From: Flavobacteriales bacterium
GTDB lineage: Bacteria; Bacteroidota; Bacteroidia; Flavobacteriales_F; PHOS-HE28
Assembly (NCBI GenBank): GCA_016721005.1
Contig: JADKJM010000005.1
Span: 1 to 64,000, forward strand
Length of the DNA stretch: 64,000 nt
Direction: 5' to 3'
Shown here: positions 25,822 to 34,410 of the stretch, piece after piece
Numbering within the stretch: position 1 is the first letter of the stretch
How the letters are laid out: each line of letters begins with the position of its first letter
Notes under the pieces: generated by a model
The model's input: the letters and a program-made list of their open reading frames with translations, nothing else
What the model was told of the DNA's origin: nothing
Database searches by the model: none
Program-made: the position numbers and the translations under genes

Positions 25822-28020
25822 TCAGTGTTTGGTTACGCGGGTTCGCAATTGCTTCCCGGCTGAAGTGATGACCGTAATGAAGTAAGCACCGGAACTCAAT
25901 GCAGAAAGGTCGATGGTACACATGGCCGCACCATCGGCACCTGCTTGGAACAAACTCCTACCATCCGCAGCACAAAGCTGAAGCGAACGTATACCACCAT
26001 CGTTGATCCGCACGGAAACGGATCCTTCCGCAGGATTCGGGAACACTTCCAAACCGTTCAAGGAGGAAATGGCCGGGATACTTGTACTGAACTCCGCTGT
26101 GAGCACACTCGGCTCCGTGATCACCGGCTCGTTGAAGTCGAAGAAGATGTTGGCGGTGTTCTCGATCGCGGTGCCCGCAAGAACTGGAAGTCGTGGTTTG
26201 ATGCGGAAGCCAACGAAACCATGGCTCAACGGCTCACTGTAATTACTGTCCGGCAGCAGGATGTTCTGGAAGTAGAGCTTCAAGGTTCCTGCGTCGCGTA
26301 GTTCCCAAGTGAACGGGTGTGATGCCGCGCCCATCACCAATGTCGATGCATCGAGCGTGCTTGGTAGGGTGTCCGTTACTAGGATGTTGAAGGCCGTATC
26401 CGTTCCGGTGTTCTGAAAGCGGATGGTGTAGTCTATCCATTCGTCCTCATCAATGAAATAGAGCGCGTTGCTCAGTCCGCTGCTCGTTTGGGCGATCTTG
26501 TCGTTAGGGTCGTAGCTGCCCGTGATGATGCGGCTGTTGGTCGCGGTGTTGTTCGCCAGGTCACCATCGGTGTTGATGGAACTTACCTCGACGGTCGTGA
26601 TGAGTTCAGTACCGATAAGTCCGGGGTTCACTGGAACATTGAACTGTGCGATGTACGTTTTCGCTTGCCAAGCCGCTAGCCCGGATTGGTCCCAGGTGAT
26701 CGTATTGCCAACCACGCTGGAGGGAGTGGGGATCGCACTCGCGTACACAAGGAGCGGATCGAATGTGAGCGTGAAAGTGGTCGCACCGCTCGTTGTAGGT
26801 GTCAGGTTCCGCGCGATCGCTCCACATTCGAATTGAAAGCCCGGCCGGGCTGGTCCACTACTGATGCCAGCCTGTATGTCGAGCGCAACAACCGACGTAT
26901 CCGGCAGAGGCCGCGAAACGTAGTTCCCGGCGGTGATCGTGAACGGGATCGGCCCACCCGTGCAATGTTCAACCAGAGCAGAGCTTTGTTGGGTGAGTGT
27001 GTAACTACCCGTGGGCAAACAAAGCAGGTAGTTGCCTGAGAGCGTAGTGTAATAAGGCCCTGGCAGCACTTCGATGATGCCATTCGGCACCAGGACCTCT
27101 CCAACATTCTGGAGACAGTTCAGGTTGGCGTCCACGAAGGCATTGCCATTCACGATCCCGCAATCGGGGCCAAGGCTTGGCACCGTCACAGGTAGCAGGT
27201 CCACGCAATCACCCGTGAAATTCTGGAACCGTCGCTCCACGAAATAATCGCCCGGCGCGCGGTTAGTGATGGTGGCCACATTCTGTCCCGCAATGGGCGT
27301 TGCCCCTATGTAGACACTGGGAACGGCGACCATGTTCGCGTCCAGCAAGGTGGAGTTCCACAACGGGGTGTACGCGCTGTTGTACTCGTAGCCCACGTTT
27401 ATCGTGATCGATCCTCCGCTCATGGCCTCGCAGGAGGGAGCGACACTCACCACGCTCATGGGGTCTGGATCGCTGCCGTAGAATGAGAAATCGCTCCCTA
27501 TCTGCGCCACGCAGCCTAGCCCATCCGTAAGGGTCGTGAAGAACTGTGCACCGTCGCACAGTCCGATCCATGCACCCTGATCGGGATCGAAAGGGTTGAT
27601 CCCATAGACCGGCTCCGGGCTGAAGCTGAAGGGAGGCACAAGGTTCAGCGGCATGTACTCCTCGTAGTACCAAATACCATTATTGCAAAGTCCATGGCAA
27701 CCGTGGAGGCTAGCAGCCGGCCACAGATCCTGAAAGACCGGAGCCGGGTCGTTCCAAAGCGTGATGTTCCCAACGACTTGATCGCTATTGGCATCCGTCA
27801 CAGTCACCGAATAGCTTCCCGGAGCAAGGCCGGTGATCGTATCCGTAGTTGCGCTCGTGTTCCACGAATAGGTGTATGGCCACACGCCGCCCGATGGCTG
27901 GGCAACGGCGTAGCCAGTGCTGTTGCCACAGGTCGGGTTGCCGCCGGAGACGTACACGGATAATGCCGCCGCTAGTGACGATGCCACCAGCATCAAAGCC
28001 GTGAAGATCAAGTACCTCAT
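25822..28020 (-). CDS. SprB-repeat/DUF7619 T9SS protein, paralog 2
   Basis: ATG 28020 starts the signal (RYLIFTALMLVASSLAAA); ATG 28032 is an alternative. The 732-residue protein has an SprB-like repeat (GGVWPYTYSWNTSATTDTIT, then PGSYSVTVTD), a middle region with scattered Cys, an SdrD-like module (CGIVNGNAFVDANLNCLQN), the DUF7619-type domain (SSGLSNALYFIDEDEWIDYT) and a T9SS tail (FPNPAEGSVSVRIND). A 92-nt block near the end (26084-26175) is identical to the same place in paralog 1. It starts 16 nt after paralog 1 ends and ends 4 nt before paralog 3. Confidence 0.85.
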   Translation of the reverse strand: MRYLIFTALMLVASSLAAALSVYVSGGNPTCGNSTGYAVAQPSGGVWPYTYSWNTSATTDTITGLAPGSYSVTVTDANSDQVVGNITLWNDPAPVFQDLWPAASLHGCHGLCNNGIWYYEEYMPLNLVPPFSFSPEPVYGINPFDPDQGAWIGLCDGAQFFTTLTDGLGCVAQIGSDFSFYGSDPDPMSVVSVAPSCEAMSGGSITINVGYEYNSAYTPLWNSTLLDANMVAVPSVYIGATPIAGQNVATITNRAPGDYFVERRFQNFTGDCVDLLPVTVPSLGPDCGIVNGNAFVDANLNCLQNVGEVLVPNGIIEVLPGPYYTTLSGNYLLCLPTGSYTLTQQSSALVEHCTGGPIPFTITAGNYVSRPLPDTSVVALDIQAGISSGPARPGFQFECGAIARNLTPTTSGATTFTLTFDPLLVYASAIPTPSSVVGNTITWDQSGLAAWQAKTYIAQFNVPVNPGLIGTELITTVEVSSINTDGDLANNTATNSRIITGSYDPNDKIAQTSSGLSNALYFIDEDEWIDYTIRFQNTGTDTAFNILVTDTLPSTLDASTLVMGAASHPFTWELRDAGTLKLYFQNILLPDSNYSEPLSHGFVGFRIKPRLPVLAGTAIENTANIFFDFNEPVITEPSVLTAEFSTSIPAISSLNGLEVFPNPAEGSVSVRINDGGIRSLQLCAADGRSLFQAGADGAAMCTIDLSALSSGAYFITVITSAGKQLRTRVTKH

Positions 28021-28036
28021 TCCGCTATGCATCGGT

Positions 28037-30277
28037 TCATTGTTTGATGAACGACTCGCGAACGACACTCCCATTGTTCAAGGTCGCGATGAGCAAGTAC
28101 GCACCCACGTTCAAACCCGAGACGTTCAGATCGATCGTGGATGCCGTCACCCTCTGGCGGATCACTACCCTCCCATCGACAGACAGTACTGCGATGGCGT
28201 CGATCGGAACATTGCTTGAAACACGCAGGTGGTCGGTCGTGGGCACAGGCGAAAGAGCGACCCCTTCAATTTCCACGGCCGCTACCCCCGTACTGAACTC
28301 CGCTGTGAGCACACTCGGCTCCGTGATCACCGGCTCGTTGAAGTCGAAGAAGATGTTGGCGGTGTTCTCGATCGCGGTGCCGGGTAACAGAGGCAGGCGC
28401 GGCCGGATGCGGAACGACGCGAATCCATGGCTTGCCGCTTCGTTCACGTTGCTGTCCGGCAACAGGATAATCGGGAAGATGAACTTCACGATGCCCTGCC
28501 CGGTGAGCGAGCGCATGCAGCTGTGTGAGCTTGCCCCCCATTGAATGGATGCCGGATCCAATGAGGATGGCAACGTGTCGGTGACGATCACAGTGAACGC
28601 CGTGTCCGTGCCGGTGTTCTGGAACCGCAGAGCGTAGTCCACGTAATTGTCCACATCGATGTAATAGAGATCATTGCTCCATTGCGAACTGGTCAGCGCG
28701 ACCTTGTCGTTCGGATCGTAGCTCGCGGTGACCGTCACGATCGTGCTCACGCTGTTGTTCGCAGGAACCGCGTCGGTGTTGGCCGTTGCGTGTGATACCG
28801 AGGCATTGAGGACGGTGCCGATCAGGCCCACGTTCGGTGGCACTTGCAAACGCACTTGGATAGTGCGGATCCCGAAAGCGCCAAGCGCGGACTGGTTCCA
28901 CGTAAGCACATTGCCGTTCACACCGGTCGGTGCGGGCGAAGCACTGATGTAGGTCACTGCGGGATCGAAAGTGAATACGGTGGTGGTGTTGCCTGTACTC
29001 GCCGGGGTGAGGTTGCTCTGTTGGATCACGTAATGCAGTTCGAAGCCGGGTCTTGCCGCACCGCTGGAGATCATCACTTCCGCATCAAGCGGGACCAGCG
29101 CGGTGTCCGCGATGTTCACGGTTTGCACGCCGCTCACATTCACGGGCGCTGGGGGTGCAGGACAATGCTGCGCGATGTCCGCTGCGATCTGCTGCACGGT
29201 ATACGCGCCGGAAGGAAGGTTGATGCTGTACCCGCCACTGCTATTCGCCGTAGCATAGAACGGCCCCGGCTGGAACTCCAGCATCGCACCGGGCACACGC
29301 GTTTCCGCGCCAGTACTGCCCATGATGCAGTCCGCATTGTAGTCCATATACACGATGCCATTCACGTTGCCACATGCCGGGCCGAGATCCGGAACCGTCA
29401 CCATGATCGAATCGCCGCAGAAAGCGCGGATCTGCGCTCCGAGGGTGGCATTGCCGATGGACAGGATCCGCTGTACCACCCAGTAGTCTCCGGGGACCAA
29501 GGCGGAGAACTGTTTCAGTGCGGCCTGGTTTCCAGCCCCCTGCCTCTCCACCAGCGAATGGTCCGCACGCCTGAGTTCCAGATCGGTGTATTGTTGATGG
29601 CCTTCGGCGGTAAGCGCGAGTTGGATCACGCCATTGTTGCCGGAAGAACATGCACCCTGCACGTCCAGCACGCTCATCGTCGGCCATTCCACCTCATACC
29701 CATTGCGTAGATCGATCGTTCCGGGGCAGCCGGTGTTGTCCGTAAAGGAGACCTGGTAGGTGATACCTGGGACGGCACTGCCCATGATCAAGAAACTGGT
29801 GGAAGGGCCGAAGTCAAGGAATTCCTCAGCGACCACGAAGTCGAACACCAATGGTTCTTGAGGCCATGGAGCACCCTGGTTGTAATAATGCTCCTGGAGC
29901 CCGACCAATTCCACCACCGAATGCGCCGTTGCCGCTCCTCCGCCGGAGAGGCAATACGCCCGCTGATCAAAGAACGCGGCTGGGGGGAAGGACGCATATC
30001 CGTTCACGGTGGTCTGCTCGGTCACCTGCGTGCCCACGAAGTCCGTCACCGTCACCGAGTAGATCCCCGCCACCAGCGCGTACACATCCTCACTGGTATC
30101 GGCATTGCTCCACGCGAAGGTGTAGGGTGGCACACCGCCGCCTACCGTGCAATCGATCAAGCCGTTGGCATTGCCGCAGAACTCATGGTAAGGGGTGAGC
30201 GTGACCGTAAGCGCGTGAGCGGCGGCAGCGATCACTAGGACATGGGAAAGGATGATCCCGCGTAGGGTTCGCGTCAT
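28037..30277 (-). CDS. SprB-repeat/DUF7619 T9SS protein, paralog 1 (first of five)
   Basis: ATG 30277 starts a signal peptide (TRTLRGIILSHVLVIAAAAH); the longer frame to 30466 crosses into the divergent mtaB gene and is rejected. The 746-residue protein has the same layout as the four genes after it: SprB-like repeat (GGGVPPYTFAWSNADTSED), variable middle, SdrD-like module (CGNVNGIVYMDYNADCIMG), DUF7619-type domain (SSQWSNDLYYIDVDNYVDYA), conserved junction and T9SS tail. As the first gene of the run it probably carries the promoter for all five, in the 30278-30398 region shared with mtaB, though I see no clear -7 match there on this strand. Confidence 0.85.
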   Translation of the reverse strand: MTRTLRGIILSHVLVIAAAAHALTVTLTPYHEFCGNANGLIDCTVGGGVPPYTFAWSNADTSEDVYALVAGIYSVTVTDFVGTQVTEQTTVNGYASFPPAAFFDQRAYCLSGGGAATAHSVVELVGLQEHYYNQGAPWPQEPLVFDFVVAEEFLDFGPSTSFLIMGSAVPGITYQVSFTDNTGCPGTIDLRNGYEVEWPTMSVLDVQGACSSGNNGVIQLALTAEGHQQYTDLELRRADHSLVERQGAGNQAALKQFSALVPGDYWVVQRILSIGNATLGAQIRAFCGDSIMVTVPDLGPACGNVNGIVYMDYNADCIMGSTGAETRVPGAMLEFQPGPFYATANSSGGYSINLPSGAYTVQQIAADIAQHCPAPPAPVNVSGVQTVNIADTALVPLDAEVMISSGAARPGFELHYVIQQSNLTPASTGNTTTVFTFDPAVTYISASPAPTGVNGNVLTWNQSALGAFGIRTIQVRLQVPPNVGLIGTVLNASVSHATANTDAVPANNSVSTIVTVTASYDPNDKVALTSSQWSNDLYYIDVDNYVDYALRFQNTGTDTAFTVIVTDTLPSSLDPASIQWGASSHSCMRSLTGQGIVKFIFPIILLPDSNVNEAASHGFASFRIRPRLPLLPGTAIENTANIFFDFNEPVITEPSVLTAEFSTGVAAVEIEGVALSPVPTTDHLRVSSNVPIDAIAVLSVDGRVVIRQRVTASTIDLNVSGLNVGAYLLIATLNNGSVVRESFIKQ

Positions 30278-30382
30278 GGGTCCTGGTTCGGTGGTGGCCG
30301 GGCGGGCTCCCTGCCCCTTGGCAGACGCCCGCTCCGGATTTGGATGCCTGAAGCTAACGGCATCCTTTGAACACACCCCGGT

Positions 30383-30390
30383 TACCTTCG
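30383..30390 (+). promoter_or_regulatory. -7 element TACCTTCG before mtaB
   Basis: TACCTTCG ends 8 nt before ATG 30399. A TTTG occurs at 30366-30369, only 13 nt upstream, which is short for a -33 element. Confidence 0.5.
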
Positions 30391-30398
30391 CCGCCCCT

Positions 30399-31889
30399 AT
30401 GCGCCACGCACGCACCGTCGCCTTCCACACCTTGGGCTGCAAGCTCAACTTCAGCGAGACCAGCACCCTGGCCCGTTCGCTGGAGGAGGCGGGCTATGCG
30501 CGGGTGAAGGTGGAGGAGCGCCCGGATGTCTTCGTACTGAACACATGCAGCGTAACGGAGAACGCGGACAAGGAGTGCCGCCAATGGGTGCGCAAGTTCC
30601 AGCGGATCAACTCCGAGGCGTTCATCGCGGTGGTCGGTTGCTACGCACAACTTAAGCCCACGGAGATCGCCGAGATCCCCGGTGTGGACCTCGTCCTCGG
30701 CGCGAATGAGAAGTTCGATCTCGCGGAACACATCGACCGGCTTGCCATTCCTGGCGCAGCCGGTCATCGCGAACCGCGAGGAACGAAGCGGGAAGCGATC
30801 TTCTCCCCCATCAAGGACGTCAAGCGCTTCATCCCCTCCTACAACGCCAACGATAGAACGCGCACCTTTCTGAAAGTGCAGGATGGTTGCGATTACTTCT
30901 GCTCCTTCTGCACCATTCCGTTGGCGCGCGGAAGAAGCCGCAGCGGAACCATCGCCGATACTGTTGCGCAAGCCGAAGCGATCGCCGCATCGGGTGTGAA
31001 GGAGATCGTGCTCACCGGCGTGAACACAGGTGATTTCGGACGCCAACATGGACAGGACTTCCTTCAACTCATCCAAGCGCTTGATAAAGTCGAAGGCATC
31101 GAACGGTTCCGCATCAGCAGCATCGAACCGAACCTCTGCCATGATGGGGTGATCGACTTCGTGGCATCAAGCCAACGCTTCGCGCCGCATTTCCACATGC
31201 CCTTGCAAAGTGGCAGCGATGCGATCCTCGCACGCATGCGTCGTCGGTATGACACGTCCCTTTACGCTGAACGAGTACAGCTCATCAAGGAGCGCATGCC
31301 GCATGCGTGCATCGGCGTGGACGTGATCACCGGTACGCCGGGCGAAACGGACGAGGAGTTCTTGAGGACGCATGAATTCCTTCGTTCCATCCCTGTGGAC
31401 TACCTGCATGTGTTCACGTACAGCGAACGTGCGAACACCACTGCGGTCCGCATGGAGGATGCTGTTCCAATGGAGATCCGTCGCGAACGCACCAGGCAAT
31501 TACGGATCCTCAGCAGCAAATTGCAACGCGCGTTCTACGAGCGGCACACGGGTAGCGAGCGGCCTGTTCTATTTGAAGCCGGAGAAGGCGCAGGGTCCTC
31601 TCCTTCGTCGGGAGACCCGGCGGAGATGATGCACGGCTATACCGACAATTACATCCGCGTGGCACTCCCCTATTCCACTGATCTCGTGAACCGCATCGTT
31701 CCTGTTGAACTGGGCCGCATCAACGGCGATGGACACATCGTTGGAAAGGTGGTTGATACGTTAGCGCAAGAAACTGCCTCCCGCCAACTGGCAACTGCCA
31801 CTTCAACCTGGCCACTGCCCACTGATCCATGTACCCTACCATCTACCACGTCTTCCTGGATCTCTTCGGCCTCGACTGGTCGCCACTGA
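30399..31889 (+). CDS. mtaB: tRNA (N6-L-threonylcarbamoyladenosine(37)-C2)-methylthiotransferase
   Basis: MtaB adds a methylthio group to t6A37 of tRNAs reading ANN codons. ATG 30399 gives 496 residues. Seen: the N-terminal MTTase domain with its three cluster cysteines (LGCKLN, NTCSVT, VGCYAQ), the radical-SAM motif CDYFCSFC (CxxxCxxC), the SAM-binding segment (VLTGVNTGDFG) and a C-terminal TRAM-like region (DNYIRVALPY ... GHIVGKV). The frame continues about 40 residues past the expected end through a low-complexity ACTGCC repeat and 61 nt into lgt. That tail (LATATSTWPLPTDP) looks non-native, so the ancestral stop was probably lost. Confidence 0.93.
   Translation: MRHARTVAFHTLGCKLNFSETSTLARSLEEAGYARVKVEERPDVFVLNTCSVTENADKECRQWVRKFQRINSEAFIAVVGCYAQLKPTEIAEIPGVDLVLGANEKFDLAEHIDRLAIPGAAGHREPRGTKREAIFSPIKDVKRFIPSYNANDRTRTFLKVQDGCDYFCSFCTIPLARGRSRSGTIADTVAQAEAIAASGVKEIVLTGVNTGDFGRQHGQDFLQLIQALDKVEGIERFRISSIEPNLCHDGVIDFVASSQRFAPHFHMPLQSGSDAILARMRRRYDTSLYAERVQLIKERMPHACIGVDVITGTPGETDEEFLRTHEFLRSIPVDYLHVFTYSERANTTAVRMEDAVPMEIRRERTRQLRILSSKLQRAFYERHTGSERPVLFEAGEGAGSSPSSGDPAEMMHGYTDNYIRVALPYSTDLVNRIVPVELGRINGDGHIVGKVVDTLAQETASRQLATATSTWPLPTDPCTLPSTTSSWISSASTGRH
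31783..31826. repeat. Degenerate ACTGCC/ACTGG short repeat (family A)
   Basis: Contains CTGCC, CCAACTGGCAACTGCCACTT and CTGGCCACTGCCCACTG in succession. The core CTGCCAACTGGC-N-ACTGC recurs at 61335-61370. Here it is read through as the end of mtaB. Confidence 0.5.
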
Positions 31890-32998
31890 AGTTCCTGAAC
31901 AGTTTCGGCTTCTTTGTGGCGATCGCGTTCATACTGGCGAGTTGGACGCTTGGTCTCGAACTACGCAGGATGCAAGCGCTCGGCATCATGCGTCCATCCG
32001 CGCGAACGGTCACGGTTGGTCTTCCTGCTTCCGTCGGAGAACTGATCGGGCAATTCCTCCTCGGCTTCCTGTTGGGTTGGAAAGGACTTTACCTCGTGCT
32101 GAACCTCGCGGAGGTCACCGCGGATCCTCCTGGGTTTCTTCTGAGCGGCACCGGCAATTTCCTCGGCGGCATAGCTGTGGGTGGGCTGCTTGTGTACCTC
32201 CGCTGGCGCGAAAAGGACAAGGCGAAATTGCCCGAACCGAGGCAGGAGGAAGTGAAGGTGATGCCGCATGAACACGCGGGCAATATCACGATCATCGCCG
32301 CCATCTGGGGCTTCATCGGTGCCAAGACCTTCCACTGGCTGGAGAACCCGGACCAGTTCATGGCCTTCCTCGCCGACCCGATGGGCAAGGACATCATCAG
32401 CGGCCTGACGATGTACGGGGGGTTGATCATGGCCGGAGCGATGGTGATCCGCTATTTCATCAAGCACGGCATTCCTGCATGGAGCGGTGCCGATGCCGCT
32501 GCACCCGGCGTGATGCTCGCGTACGCTGTCGGGCGGATCGGTTGCCATGTGAGCGGTGATGGCGATTGGGGGATCGTGAACAACAGTCCGGCGCCGGGTT
32601 GGATCCCGAACTGGCTGTGGAGCTACGACTATCCGAACAACGTGAATGGCGTCGGTGTACCGATCCTGGACGGCACCTGCTACCCCGGTTATTGCACCGT
32701 ATTGCCGCATCCGGTGTATCCTACTTCGGTGTATGAGACGATCATGTGCTTCGCGCTTTTCGCTGTGTTGTGGACGTTGCGAAAACGAATGAAGCCCGCG
32801 GGAACGATCTTCTTGCTCTTCCTCTTTTTGGATGGCCTCGAGCGTTTCTTCATCGAGAAGATCCGTGTGAATGTCCCGGTGTGGGGCACCATCACCCAAG
32901 CGGAGATCATCGCCACCTTGCTCATGATATTCAGTGCCGCGGGCCTCTTCTGGTTGCGCCGCCGATCGAACACGAATGGACCTCAAGAAACTCACTGA
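31829..32998 (+). CDS. lgt: Prolipoprotein diacylglyceryl transferase (Lgt family)
   Basis: Lgt moves diacylglycerol from phosphatidylglycerol onto the lipobox Cys of prolipoproteins in the inner membrane. The 389-residue protein has about seven hydrophobic helices and the family signature in a Bacteroidota-style form, GRIGCHVSGDGDWG, followed by PVYPTSVYETI and a final helix with FLDGLERFFIEKIRVN. It is longer than E. coli Lgt (about 290 residues) because of a periplasmic insert with extra Cys (LDGTCYPGYCTVLPH). The start at ATG 31829 overlaps the mtaB frame by 61 nt; the end overlaps the phosphatase gene by 23 nt, so the three are probably co-transcribed. Confidence 0.88.
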   Translation: MYPTIYHVFLDLFGLDWSPLKFLNSFGFFVAIAFILASWTLGLELRRMQALGIMRPSARTVTVGLPASVGELIGQFLLGFLLGWKGLYLVLNLAEVTADPPGFLLSGTGNFLGGIAVGGLLVYLRWREKDKAKLPEPRQEEVKVMPHEHAGNITIIAAIWGFIGAKTFHWLENPDQFMAFLADPMGKDIISGLTMYGGLIMAGAMVIRYFIKHGIPAWSGADAAAPGVMLAYAVGRIGCHVSGDGDWGIVNNSPAPGWIPNWLWSYDYPNNVNGVGVPILDGTCYPGYCTVLPHPVYPTSVYETIMCFALFAVLWTLRKRMKPAGTIFLLFLFLDGLERFFIEKIRVNVPVWGTITQAEIIATLLMIFSAAGLFWLRRRSNTNGPQETH

Positions 32999-33773
32999 CC
33001 AGGTCACCGCGCTCAGCGTGGACGTGGCCGCCTTCATCCGCAGCGAAGCCGGGCGGCTCACCGAAGCGCGCGTTAGCACGAAGAGCTTGAACAACCTCGT
33101 GACGCACGTGGATCACGTCGCCGAGGACCGCCTTGTGGAAGGGCTCGGTTTGTTGTTGCCGGATGCCGGCTTCATCGCCGAAGAAGGAAGTGGTGAAAAA
33201 GGTCTTGGGCTCAACTGGGTGATCGATCCGCTGGATGGCACCACCAACTTTGTTCATGGTGTACCGTGCTATTGCATCAGCATCGCGCTGGTGGACGGCA
33301 CCGAACCGATCCTCGGGATCGTGCACGAGGTCACACGTGATGAACGCTTCACGGCGTGGAAAGGAGGTGGCGCGCATTTGAACGGGCTACCGATCCGCGT
33401 AAGCGAGCGCTCACAATTGCAGGACAGTTTGCTCGCCACCGGTTTCCCTTACGACGACTTCGGACACGAGGCCGAGTACATGGATCTCCTGCGCGAACTG
33501 ATGCACCGCACGCGCGGCATTCGTCGTTTGGGTAGCGCCGCTGCGGATCTAGCATACGTCGCGTGTGGGCGCTTCGAAGCGTTCTACGAATACGGCCTGA
33601 ACAGTTGGGATGTGGCGGCCGGTGTGTTGCTCGTGCGCGAAGCAGGTGGCAAGGTCAGTGGCTTCCGCCCAACGAAGGACCCGGTCTTCGATGAGGAGAT
33701 CGTCGCCAGCAACAATGCGATCCACAACGAGCTGCTCGAGGTGATCGAGCGGAACTGGCAACGGCAGGATTGA
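32976..33773 (+). CDS. suhB: Inositol monophosphatase family protein
   Basis: ATG 32976, inside the end of lgt, gives 265 residues, normal for the family. Metal-binding motifs are intact: FIAEEG (motif with Glu), WVIDPLDGTTNFVHG (Asp-x-Asp-Gly-Thr) and LNSWDVAAG near the C-terminus. It hydrolyses inositol-1-phosphate or a related sugar or nucleotide phosphate using Mg2+ in the cytoplasm; SuhB-type homologues also act in rRNA transcription, which cannot be told here. A decayed copy of its 3' end is found at 43861-43910. Confidence 0.9.
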   Translation: MDLKKLTDQVTALSVDVAAFIRSEAGRLTEARVSTKSLNNLVTHVDHVAEDRLVEGLGLLLPDAGFIAEEGSGEKGLGLNWVIDPLDGTTNFVHGVPCYCISIALVDGTEPILGIVHEVTRDERFTAWKGGGAHLNGLPIRVSERSQLQDSLLATGFPYDDFGHEAEYMDLLRELMHRTRGIRRLGSAAADLAYVACGRFEAFYEYGLNSWDVAAGVLLVREAGGKVSGFRPTKDPVFDEEIVASNNAIHNELLEVIERNWQRQD

Positions 33774-33825
33774 TCAGGCTGTGTGGCCCTGAAACGTCAA
33801 CACCGTAGTGGGGCGAGCCATTTCT

Positions 33826-34197
33826 CTATGAGCGCGAAAAGCCTGCCAGGCGATCCACCGCGGCGAACGTCGCGAAGAGGCTGGTGACAGTACTTCCATC
33901 CGGAGCCTTGTTCTCCGTGCTCAGGAAAAGTCCTTTGCTCTTCGCAACGAAGTTGGTGAACGCAGGTCCGCTCAAGTGGGCCTTGAACGCGGCTTCGTCC
34001 TTGTACACTTCCACGAAGGTGACTTCGCCCGCGCTGGCCGGCGGCATGCTCACACCGATCGCATCGGACGTGTGGATCAGATAGAGCAGCGTATCCGGTT
34101 CATGGGCCTTCACATCCGCCGCGAGTTGTTTCAACAAGGCTTTCGCTGCGGTCTCCGCTCCCGGCAGGATGTACATCTGGCCGATGGTCGTGGTCAT
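33826..34197 (-). CDS. Antibiotic-biosynthesis-monooxygenase-like (ABM) protein
   Basis: The 123-residue protein begins TTTIGQMYILPGAETAAKAL and shows the dimeric ferredoxin-like ABM fold pattern: an N-terminal strand, a helix, LLYLIHTSD, then GEVTFVEVYKDEAAFKAHL and a last strand (STVTSLFATF). Such proteins act as cofactor-free monooxygenases of quinols or as small heme or aromatic binders; the substrate is not predictable. A TACATTCG element 27 nt upstream supports the start and independent expression. It converges with suhB. Confidence 0.75.
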   Translation of the reverse strand: MTTTIGQMYILPGAETAAKALLKQLAADVKAHEPDTLLYLIHTSDAIGVSMPPASAGEVTFVEVYKDEAAFKAHLSGPAFTNFVAKSKGLFLSTENKAPDGSTVTSLFATFAAVDRLAGFSRS

Positions 34198-34224
34198 GGT
34201 CGTGGGGTTGGTGTGTAAGTGGAC

Positions 34225-34232
34225 CGAATGTA
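34225..34232 (-). promoter_or_regulatory. -7 element TACATTCG for the ABM gene
   Basis: On the - strand, 27 nt before ATG 34197. Identical to the elements at 17749-17756 and 18973-18980. Confidence 0.5.
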
Positions 34233-34410
34233 GGTGTGGACCGGGCAGTGCATGATCTCACCTCCAGTTGGAATTCCGCCCGAGGTAGTTGAGAATGCAG
34301 GGCTTAGGGTAACAAGACCACGCTTCTTCATGGTCCGAAAAGCCGCAAGAACCTTTGAAGCCTCCCCTCGATCCGGTATCATTGTCTACACCCTATCCCC
34401 ACACAACTCC

